Shown here one piece after another: positions 58,311 through 64,000 of a stretch of 64,000 nt of DNA. The translations under genes were made by a program, and so were the position numbers. The notes beneath the pieces were generated by a model. It worked only from the letters and a program-made list of their open reading frames with translations, ran no database searches and was not told where the DNA came from. How positions within the stretch are numbered: position 1 is the first letter of the stretch; each line of letters starts with the position of its first letter. The DNA is from Sporolactobacillus shoreicorticis (GTDB lineage: Bacteria > Bacillota > Bacilli > Bacillales > Sporolactobacillaceae): assembly GCF_024125445.1 (NCBI RefSeq), contig NZ_JAMXWM010000012.1:55871-119870 (forward strand), given 5' to 3'.

Positions 58311-59990
58311 CTATTTTTTAGGACTTCCTGATTTCCCTGCTTGGTATATTGGCGCGGACACATTTGGCATTGCCCAATAAGGCATCGGTTGCGGACGCGG
58401 CGGCTGGTTTCCACCGTAATACCCTGCGATTGGTGCATTTCCGTATGGCGAATGAGGTACCGGACCTCCACAATTACATGGTTTACCGGTTTGTGCTTTA
58501 TTTGGAATTACCGGGTACGGATAGCCTCCCACTACTCCTGTCTGCACAGGTGATGTTTTGTTGCTGCCGACAGGTGCGGTTTGCGGCTGTTTTTGTTTCG
58601 ACGCAGTTCCGGCTACTTGTGGATTCGTCCATGGCATCGTTTTTTTACCCGCAGATGTTTGACTACCTACATAAGCTTTATCAAGCTGCACCGTTCCATG
58701 GCCAATTGGAAATTGCGGCTGTTGCCCTGTCCACGGCTGCAACTGTGGATAATATGGACTCTTTGCTCCCATCTGATCAACAGGATGATAAACGGGCTTC
58801 TGCGAAGCAGCTCCGCCTACTGCACTTGGATAATAAGGATTTGTACTGCTCCCTTGAATCGACGGACTGATATTCCCTTGATTCGAACCCTGGGTTGCAG
58901 GGCTTACTGCGCTGCCAGCGTTCGATCCCTGCGTCCACGGACTCGCCACATTCCCTTGATTCGCTCCCTGGGTTGCAGGGCTTACTGTACTGCCGGCGTT
59001 CGGTTCCTGCGTCCACGGACTCGTCACATTTCCTTGATTTGGTCCCTGAGTTGCAGGGCTTATTGCGCTGCCGGCGTTCGGACTTTGTGCCCACGGGCTC
59101 GTCACATTCCCCAGATTCGCCCCCTGCGTCCACGGACTCATCACATTTCCTTGATTTGGTCCCTGGGTTGCAGGGCTTATTGCGCTGCCGGCGTTCGGAC
59201 TTTGTGTCCACGGGCTCGCCACATTCCCCGGATTCGCTCCCTGTGTCCACGGACTCGTCACGTTCCCTTGATTCGCAGAGCTTACTGCGCTGCCGACGTT
59301 TGATCCCTGTGTCCACGGACTTGTCACATTCCCTGAATTCGCTCCCTGTGTCCACGGGCTCGTCACGTTCCCTTGATTCGGTCCTTGGGCTGCAGGACTT
59401 ACTGCGCTGCCAGCGTTCGATCCCTGCGTCCACGGACTCGTCACGTTTCCCTGGTTTCCCATTGGATAGTAGGGCATTGTGCCTTGGCTCACCGGATTCA
59501 CATTTCCATGCGCGGTAGGACTGATCGTTGTAGGTGCTTGTGGCGTCGAAAAATTCGGATACGATTCAGATCCTGTCGGTGTCCAACTTGTCGTCTCGGG
59601 ACTTTTGGGATACATTATTTTTGAGTAATCGGCTGTTGATTGTCCTGCGGTTTGTGTACCAGCTGATATATTGGGCTTCTGTTCAGTTGCTTCGATTTTC
59701 ACCTTCGGCTGTGCAGGTGCAGGCTCTGCTTGCTGCACTGGTGCCTGCTGTACCGGCACCGGTTGAGCAGGTGCCTGAGGTGCTTGATGATGAACAATTT
59801 CTGAACGCTGATTTGTTGGAACAGCTCTCTTCAGTGGCTGCTTGCCGATCGCTACCTTCACCTTCATTCCCTGAGTTAATGAATTCTCGTCTAAATTTGT
59901 ATTCATCTTCCTGAATTCGTCAATAGTCATTCCGTGTTTGCTTGCGATATCTTCCATAGTATCGCCTTTTTGGACAACATATAATTTCAC
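58311..59990 (-). CDS. safA: SafA spore coat assembly protein with expanded tandem repeats
   Basis: SafA directs inner-coat assembly at the cortex/coat interface. The 559-residue protein starts with a LysM domain (KLYVVQKGDTMEDIASKHGM ... LTQGMKVKVAIG, residues 1-48), a Pro/Gln-rich linker, about 15 units of 13 residues (181-371) alternating GNVTSPWTQGxNx and GSAVSPATQGPNQ, and a Tyr/Pro/Gly tail with the CNCGG motif (PCNCGGPVPHSPYGN) typical of coat proteins. B. subtilis SafA is about 387 residues and lacks this array. The start is GTG 59990 with AGGAGGG upstream. Position next to coxA supports the name. Confidence 0.85.
   Translation of the reverse strand: MKLYVVQKGDTMEDIASKHGMTIDEFRKMNTNLDENSLTQGMKVKVAIGKQPLKRAVPTNQRSEIVHHQAPQAPAQPVPVQQAPVQQAEPAPAQPKVKIEATEQKPNISAGTQTAGQSTADYSKIMYPKSPETTSWTPTGSESYPNFSTPQAPTTISPTAHGNVNPVSQGTMPYYPMGNQGNVTSPWTQGSNAGSAVSPAAQGPNQGNVTSPWTQGANSGNVTSPWTQGSNVGSAVSSANQGNVTSPWTQGANPGNVASPWTQSPNAGSAISPATQGPNQGNVMSPWTQGANLGNVTSPWAQSPNAGSAISPATQGPNQGNVTSPWTQEPNAGSTVSPATQGANQGNVASPWTQGSNAGSAVSPATQGSNQGNISPSIQGSSTNPYYPSAVGGAASQKPVYHPVDQMGAKSPYYPQLQPWTGQQPQFPIGHGTVQLDKAYVGSQTSAGKKTMPWTNPQVAGTASKQKQPQTAPVGSNKTSPVQTGVVGGYPYPVIPNKAQTGKPCNCGGPVPHSPYGNAPIAGYYGGNQPPRPQPMPYWAMPNVSAPIYQAGKSGSPKK
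58878..59450 (-). repeat. 39-base coding minisatellite in safA
   Basis: Fifteen in-frame units, fourteen of 39 bases and one of 27, encode two alternating 13-residue motifs. Base identity between units is high, so the array should be prone to gain and loss of units. Long ORFs in other frames here (e.g. 58581-59303) are by-products. Confidence 0.9.
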
Positions 59991-60222
59991 GGTTCTCCAT
60001 CCCTCCTGTGAAAGTCACTTTATATATATGGTTGCTTTGGGCTTTTTGCCACTCTTTGCACCGGAAACTTACTTTGCTTCTGTTCCATTTTTTTCGAGCA
60101 AATAGGCTAATGGTGCACAGGCGCATGGTTTTGTTTTATACTTAAATCATCAAAATTTGCGAATCAGGCTGTTGCCTCGGAAATGTGAAAATAATCGACG
60201 AAAAAGAAACAATGGAGTGTTC

Positions 60223-60762
60223 ATGATGAAACAGAAGAAAGAGAAACGAAGATCTGCGGTTGAGCGCAGAAAATCAATTATGGAGCGGCTCAGGAAAGCA
60301 GCAGATCCGATCAAGGGTAACGACCTTGCTGATGAAATGCAGGTGAGCAGGCAGGTCATTGTTCAGGATATCTCACTGCTTAAAGCTGAAGGAAAGCAGA
60401 TTATCGCCACATCCCAAGGCTATCTCTTGCTGCAAAAAGTTCAATCCAATACAATAAAGAAAATCGTTGCTTGCAATCACACAATCAGTGAGACAGAAGA
60501 CGAACTCACCCGCATTGTCACTTGCGGTGTGACCGTACTTAATGTAACTGTGGAACATCCATTGTACGGAGAAATCACGCGCTCGCTGATGATTCGCAAT
60601 CGTTCCGATGTCCATAAATTCGTTGAAAATCTTGAAAAGACTGGGGCTTCTTTGCTTTCTTCATTGACCGACGGTGTTCATTTACATGAGCTTGAAGCAG
60701 ATGCTTCAGAGAAAATTGAGAATGCTGTTGCTGCATTAAAACAGGCAGGTTATCTGCTGTAA
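60223..60762 (+). CDS. niaR: NAD biosynthesis repressor NiaR (YrxA)
   Basis: It represses NAD synthesis and niacin uptake genes when niacin is available. The 179-residue protein has an N-terminal HTH_11 winged helix (RRKSIMERLRKAADPIKGND ... MQVSRQVIVQDISLLKAEGK) and a C-terminal 3H domain with metal-binding histidines (VEHPLYGEITRSL; DGVHLHELEAD). ATG 60223 has GGAG 7 bases upstream. In B. subtilis it adjoins the nadBAC operon; those genes are absent here, while nadD is at the other end of the window. It converges with obg. Confidence 0.92.
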   Translation: MMKQKKEKRRSAVERRKSIMERLRKAADPIKGNDLADEMQVSRQVIVQDISLLKAEGKQIIATSQGYLLLQKVQSNTIKKIVACNHTISETEDELTRIVTCGVTVLNVTVEHPLYGEITRSLMIRNRSDVHKFVENLEKTGASLLSSLTDGVHLHELEADASEKIENAVAALKQAGYLL

Positions 60763-60774
60763 CCCGCCTGTTTA
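60740..60774 (+). terminator. Terminator at the end of niaR
   Basis: ACAGGCAGGTTA pairs with TAACCCGCCTGT across the niaR stop codon and is followed by TTTAAT. It probably serves obg from the other side as well, since obg ends 10 bases away. Confidence 0.7.
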
Positions 60775-62055
60775 ATCCGTGTATTCAAATTCAAAATCCA
60801 TGATCCGTACGGTATCGCCTTCAGTCACACCTTTTGCACGTAATGCATCGTCGACCCCCATACCGCGCAGCTGCCGTGCAAACCGCCGAATCGCTTCGTC
60901 ATGCTGAAAATTAGTCATTTTGAATAAAAGTTCCACTTTCGGTCCGGACACATTAAAGATCCCGTCCTCATCTTCAGTAATCCTGAATGGAGCTTCCTCT
61001 TTTTCAAACGTGTACAACGCCTTGCCGTCCACTTGCTCCGGTTGTTCCATCGGAAATTCAGGTGTCGTTACGATTCGTTCATACACGGCACCAATCAACT
61101 CTTTCAGTCCGGCTTGCGTCAATGATGAAATCGGAAAGATCTCTATACTCGGATCGACTTTTTTCTTAAATGCCTCTAGATTTTTCTTAGCATCCGGCAT
61201 ATCCATTTTGGATGCCGCAATAATTTGCGGACGCTCAAGAAGACGCAGCTGGTAGCTTCTTAGCTCTTCATTAATCTTGGTGTAATCATCAAAGGGATCT
61301 CGTCCTTCACTCCCGGACATATCCACGACATGAACAATGACGCGCGTCCGTTCGATATGGCGCAAAAATTGATAACCAAGCCCCGCCCCGCCGCTCGCGC
61401 CTTCAATCAATCCGGGAAGATCTGCAAGCACAAAGCTTCGTCCTTCATCCACAGCCACTACGCCAAGATTCGGCGTCAGCGTCGTAAAATGGTATGCGGC
61501 AATTTTAGGTTTAGCCGAAGTCACAACGGACAAAAGTGTCGATTTTCCGACACTTGGAAAACCAACTAGACCAGCATCGGCAAGCAATTTTAGTTCAAGT
61601 TGAACTTCACGTTCTTGGCCTGGCTCTCCGTTTTCAGAAATATAGGGAGCCGGATTGGCAGGCGTTGAAAAACGGGTATTTCCACGTCCGCCGCGTCCGC
61701 CGGCAGCAATCACAGCTCTTTGATTGTTCTCCGTCAGATCGGCGATCACTTGTCCGGTCTCCTTGTCCTTAACCACTGTTCCCGGCGGAACCTGAACAAC
61801 GAGCGGTACCGCACTTTTCCCATGCTGATTTTTCGTTCGGCCATTTTCACCCTTTCGCCCCTTAAAATGCCGTTTGTAACGAAAATCCATCAATGTCCGC
61901 AGTCCTTCATTGACTTCAAAAATTACATCCGCTCCCTTACCGCCATCCCCTCCTGCCGGACCGCCGTCGGGCACATATTTTTCACGTCTGAAGGCAACCA
62001 TGCCGTTACCGCCGTCGCCGCCTTTGACAAATACATTCACTTGATCGACAAACAA
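60772..62055 (-). CDS. obg: Obg-family GTPase (ObgE/CgtA)
   Basis: This essential GTPase acts in 50S assembly and stress/sporulation signalling. The 427-residue protein has the glycine-rich Obg fold ([20 protein letters not shown]), the G domain ([38 protein letters not shown]) and the C-terminal OCT domain. I chose TTG 62055 because GAGGTGG is 6-7 bases upstream and the length then matches B. subtilis; an ATG at 62085 would overlap spo0B. Located directly after spo0B. Confidence 0.95.
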   Translation of the reverse strand: MFVDQVNVFVKGGDGGNGMVAFRREKYVPDGGPAGGDGGKGADVIFEVNEGLRTLMDFRYKRHFKGRKGENGRTKNQHGKSAVPLVVQVPPGTVVKDKETGQVIADLTENNQRAVIAAGGRGGRGNTRFSTPANPAPYISENGEPGQEREVQLELKLLADAGLVGFPSVGKSTLLSVVTSAKPKIAAYHFTTLTPNLGVVAVDEGRSFVLADLPGLIEGASGGAGLGYQFLRHIERTRVIVHVVDMSGSEGRDPFDDYTKINEELRSYQLRLLERPQIIAASKMDMPDAKKNLEAFKKKVDPSIEIFPISSLTQAGLKELIGAVYERIVTTPEFPMEQPEQVDGKALYTFEKEEAPFRITEDEDGIFNVSGPKVELLFKMTNFQHDEAIRRFARQLRGMGVDDALRAKGVTEGDTVRIMDFEFEYTD

Positions 62056-62065
62056 ATCGTCCACC

Positions 62066-62587
62066 TCACCTTGTATCACATTCATTATTTAACTTATAGT
62101 GTTCAACCCATTGAAAAGAATGATTCACATTCAACTTGTTTAATTGTTCTGCCGCAGCATCCCGATCGACCATCTCACCTTCAAAATAGAGATCAACGCA
62201 TAATACAGACCCGGTTTCAATGACGACCCGAACCGTGTTGTCTACAATCGGTGCAGAATAATGCTCTAAAATCGTAAAATATTCCTGAAAGACATTTAAC
62301 AATTCTTTATCATAAGCTGACAGATCTCTTTCTGGTCCGTCTATCTCGAAAGTCAGCGCGAACGCATGGGACGACCACCTGAACTGCATCAAAAAAACAG
62401 CACATTCCGGAATTTGCAGATGTGCAAGCCGCGATTGATTGTTCAGCTTTTCTGTCATTTTATCGATAACTTGCTCAACTTTTTGCGTCCTATTTAAGAA
62501 AAGATAACCTTTGATCAATTGAAGGTCGTTCAAATACTCATGTCGCGCCGAATTCAGCAATTCGATACTTTTTTCCGCATTGAACAT
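62066..62587 (-). CDS. spo0B: Sporulation initiation phosphotransferase Spo0B
   Basis: It passes phosphate from Spo0F to Spo0A in the phosphorelay. The 173-residue protein has the phosphoacceptor segment [20 protein letters not shown] (His16), the helical hairpin that dimerises, and a degenerate ATPase-like C-terminal domain. I chose ATG 62587, eight bases after AAAGGA; the frame extends to 62782 but that part overlaps the rpmA terminator and looks non-coding. The rplU-prp-rpmA-spo0B-obg order is that of B. subtilis. Confidence 0.88.
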   Translation of the reverse strand: MFNAEKSIELLNSARHEYLNDLQLIKGYLFLNRTQKVEQVIDKMTEKLNNQSRLAHLQIPECAVFLMQFRWSSHAFALTFEIDGPERDLSAYDKELLNVFQEYFTILEHYSAPIVDNTVRVVIETGSVLCVDLYFEGEMVDRDAAAEQLNKLNVNHSFQWVEHYKLNNECDTR

Positions 62588-62741
62588 TATTTCCATCCTT
62601 TCCCAATCATCTATATATTCCAGTATAACAGATGCAATTAAGCGGATTGTGTACAATGCTTTACAGAAATACATCTCTTTAGTTCGTTGCCAATAAACCG
62701 TCTTTTTTGCTCTTAATTCCAGATTTCGTGCATTATTATCA

Positions 62742-62799
62742 GGACAAAAAGAAGCGGCAGATGCCATTTTTTGCTTACGCAAAAAAACATCTGCCGCCT
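62742..62799 (-). terminator. Terminator of rplU-prp-rpmA
   Basis: GGCGGCAGATG pairs with CATCTGCCGC, with an inner TTTTTGC/GCAAAAA stem, followed by TTCTTTTTG on the minus strand. It separates the ribosomal protein operon from spo0B. Confidence 0.87.
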
Positions 62800-62827
62800 C
62801 AGTCCGTTCATCGCAATGAAAGAACCA

Positions 62828-63124
62828 TTAAGCTTCTTTAACTGCATCTACCGGATAGACACTTACTCTTTTGCGGTTGTGACCGAACTTTTCAAACTTA
62901 ACAACACCATCGGCTTTAGCGTACAGCGTATCGTCGCCACCGCGGCCAACGTTCGTTCCTGGATAAATCTTCGTTCCACGTTGACGGTACAGAATTGAAC
63001 CGCCTGTCACCAATTGTCCGTCCGCTCTCTTCGCGCCCAGACGCTTCGAGATGGAATCACGGCCGTTTTTTGTACTACCTACACCTTTTTTCGATGAGAA
63101 AAACTGAAGATCTAAATTCAGCAA
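62828..63124 (-). CDS. rpmA: 50S ribosomal protein L27, with cleavable N-terminal extension
   Basis: L27 lies near the peptidyl transferase centre. The 98-residue protein starts [20 protein letters not shown]; Bacillota L27 is made with this extension, which the cysteine protease Prp removes after LDLQFF. The core [20 protein letters not shown] is standard. I placed the start at TTG 63124, six bases after AGGAGGTG; the frame extends to 63298 over prp but has no family similarity there. Confidence 0.95.
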   Translation of the reverse strand: MLNLDLQFFSSKKGVGSTKNGRDSISKRLGAKRADGQLVTGGSILYRQRGTKIYPGTNVGRGGDDTLYAKADGVVKFEKFGHNRKRVSVYPVDAVKEA

Positions 63125-63137
63125 GTGAAACACCTCC

Positions 63138-63467
63138 TTAATCGCTAATTCGAATATATTGCCCGTAGGACTTTTCAATCGTTCGCATTGAAACAAGCAT
63201 TGCCTCCAAGACCAGCTGGGCTTTTTCCAGATTGGCATCGACGGGACAGTCGGAAATTCCGCATTCAAGATAACCGCCATCCTCCTTTTGCCGCACATCC
63301 ATTTTCAGGTTGGCAAGTGATTCCACAGCGTTGACCGAGCCAAACGCAACGGCCGAAACCGCCGCACAAACCAAGTCCTGCCCATGAGGACCGCTGTCCG
63401 CATGACCGGTTAATTTAAAGGCAACTATTTTCCCATAATGATCACGCCGTACCGTTAAAACAACCAC
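63138..63467 (-). CDS. prp: Ribosomal-processing cysteine protease Prp (YsxB)
   Basis: It trims the N-terminal extension of ribosomal protein L27. The 109-residue protein has the catalytic pair in [20 protein letters not shown] (His and Cys) and the C-terminal helix [19 protein letters not shown]. It lies between rplU and rpmA, the invariant order, and its substrate is encoded 13 bases downstream. Confidence 0.95.
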   Translation of the reverse strand: MVVLTVRRDHYGKIVAFKLTGHADSGPHGQDLVCAAVSAVAFGSVNAVESLANLKMDVRQKEDGGYLECGISDCPVDANLEKAQLVLEAMLVSMRTIEKSYGQYIRISD

Positions 63468-63479
63468 CGGAGTTCACCC

Positions 63480-63788
63480 TCAAGCATTGATCTTTTCGAT
63501 CACAACTTTCGTGAACGGCTGTCTGTGTCCTTGTTTGCGACGATAATTCTTTCTCTTCTTAAACTTGAAAACGATGATTTTCTTGTCGCGTCCTTGTTCA
63601 ACAACCTTCGCAGTAACGCTTGCGCCTTCAACAGTCGGAGTACCGACCTTAACGTCTTCGCCGCCAACAAATAGCACCTTGTCGAAAGTAACCGTATCAC
63701 CTGCTTCTGCAGCAAGCTTTTCAACGACAATCGACTTTCCTTCTTCTACCTTCAGCTGCTTGCCTCCGGTTTCAATAATTGCGTACAT
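63480..63788 (-). CDS. rplU: 50S ribosomal protein L21
   Basis: The 102-residue protein begins [20 protein letters not shown] and has [20 protein letters not shown] near the C-terminus, both diagnostic of L21. AGGAGGTG precedes the ATG by 6-7 bases. It is the first gene of rplU-prp-rpmA, 12 bases upstream of prp. Confidence 0.97.
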   Translation of the reverse strand: MYAIIETGGKQLKVEEGKSIVVEKLAAEAGDTVTFDKVLFVGGEDVKVGTPTVEGASVTAKVVEQGRDKKIIVFKFKKRKNYRRKQGHRQPFTKVVIEKINA

Positions 63789-63945
63789 TCTGATGCACCT
63801 CCTTTAGAATCATGTTCGGATAAGGGTTTGTCCGAACTCCGTCATTCTCAGACTCGCCAGAGAAAGGCTGCCCTATTATGGACATTAAAGCCTGTTCTGA
63901 GCGGTTGGAGCGAGATGCTCCTAAGTCCTCTAACAACACAATAAC
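63789..63945 (-). ncRNA. L21 leader (autoregulatory 5' UTR of rplU)
   Basis: The ~155-nt untranslated leader of rplU contains several inverted repeats, e.g. GTTCGGAC/... near 63825 and AGGAGCATCTCGCTCC near 63910. Bacillus species carry an L21 leader element in this position, thought to mediate feedback by L21. The class is assigned by position; the fold was not computed. Confidence 0.6.
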
Positions 63946-63951
63946 AGGAGT

Positions 63952-63981
63952 ATCGTAACATAATGCTGGTTTACCTGTCAA
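63952..63981 (-). promoter_or_regulatory. Sigma-A promoter of rplU-prp-rpmA
   Basis: TTGACA (63981-63976) and TACGAT (63957-63952) are 18 bases apart, with the transcript starting near 63945. Confidence 0.8.
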
Positions 63982-64000
63982 TAAAATTTCACTTACTACT

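Noticed and set aside
58878..59450. CRISPR-like array of regular repeats
   Set aside because: The units are contiguous coding repeats of 39 bases without unique spacers, and no cas genes are present in the window.
58581..59518. Long ORFs in other frames and on both strands over the safA repeats
   Set aside because: They arise because the 39-base repeat has no stop codon in several frames; their translations are low-complexity Arg/Ser/Cys repeats, and safA has the LysM domain, a start with a ribosome site and synteny.
62588..62782. N-terminal extension of spo0B
   Set aside because: It runs into the rpmA terminator, has no ribosome site, and Spo0B of normal length begins at 62587.

Overview
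The window is a chromosomal core segment from an endospore-forming, low-to-moderate GC Bacillota of the order Bacillales. The evidence is sigK, sda, spo0B, spoVB, safA, a coxA-like lipoprotein gene and an RsfA-type factor, plus gene order that closely follows the Bacillus subtilis nadD-yqeG, sigK, yrrT-mtnN-mccAB, greA-udk-alaS, recD2-mnmA-cymR, aspS-hisS-rel-recJ, secDF-spoVB, tgt-queA-ruvBA and safA-obg-rplU blocks, all read here in reverse. A Sporolactobacillaceae-like relative is plausible, but that is inference from memory of gene order, not a database match.

Layout. 1-3227: nadD (cut by the left edge), yhbY, aroE, yqeH, yqeG on the minus strand. 3228-5247: a cluster of DnaA boxes, the replication checkpoint gene sda, an uninterrupted sigK and an acylphosphatase on the plus strand. 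5334-9760: minus-strand operon converting methionine-cycle by-products to cysteine (yrrT, mtnN, a small unknown gene, mccA, mccB, yrhC). 10051-19460: yrrS, greA, udk, trmR, mltG, yrzB, ruvX, ireB, alaS with a long attenuator leader, an AI-2E family transporter and a zinc-ribbon protein. 19461-20278: repeat-rich non-coding DNA. 20279-26393: recD2, a TPR protein, mnmA, its cysteine desulfurase and cymR. 26666-28823 (plus): rarA and an RsfA-like factor.

28824-36170 is the accessory part. It holds an AT-rich four-gene operon that starts with a palindromic operator, an extended -10 promoter and a leader RNA combining a 9-bp hairpin, a possible pseudoknot and mutually exclusive antiterminator and terminator hairpins. 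The operon encodes a coiled-coil peptide, a membrane family-2 glycosyltransferase fused to two tandem MshEN modules (the first has the c-di-GMP-binding signature), a dolichol-phosphate-mannose-synthase-like/GtrA fusion and a GT-C glycosyltransferase. I read it as a c-di-GMP-responsive surface polysaccharide system. A prepilin peptidase gene (comC) follows behind a similar TGCTATAAT promoter.

36178-48818 (minus): 6S RNA, aspS-hisS behind a canonical T-box, dtd, rel, apt, recJ, a LapA-like protein, separate secF and secD, and comN. 49033-50586: spoVB (plus). 50583-64000 (mostly minus): yrbG, yajC, tgt, queA, a DUF2905 protein, ruvB, ruvA, yebC, a coxA-like lipoprotein gene, a repeat-expanded safA, obg, spo0B, rpmA, prp and rplU with its leader; yrzE and niaR lie on the plus strand.

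Most genes are housekeeping: tRNA charging and modification, translation, DNA repair, sulfur metabolism and sporulation. The strongest candidates for something undescribed are the leader RNA and c-di-GMP/glycosyltransferase operon at 28926-34432, followed by the non-canonical alaS leader and several families of short repeats. All calls were made by eye from sequence; no database search or folding calculation was run.
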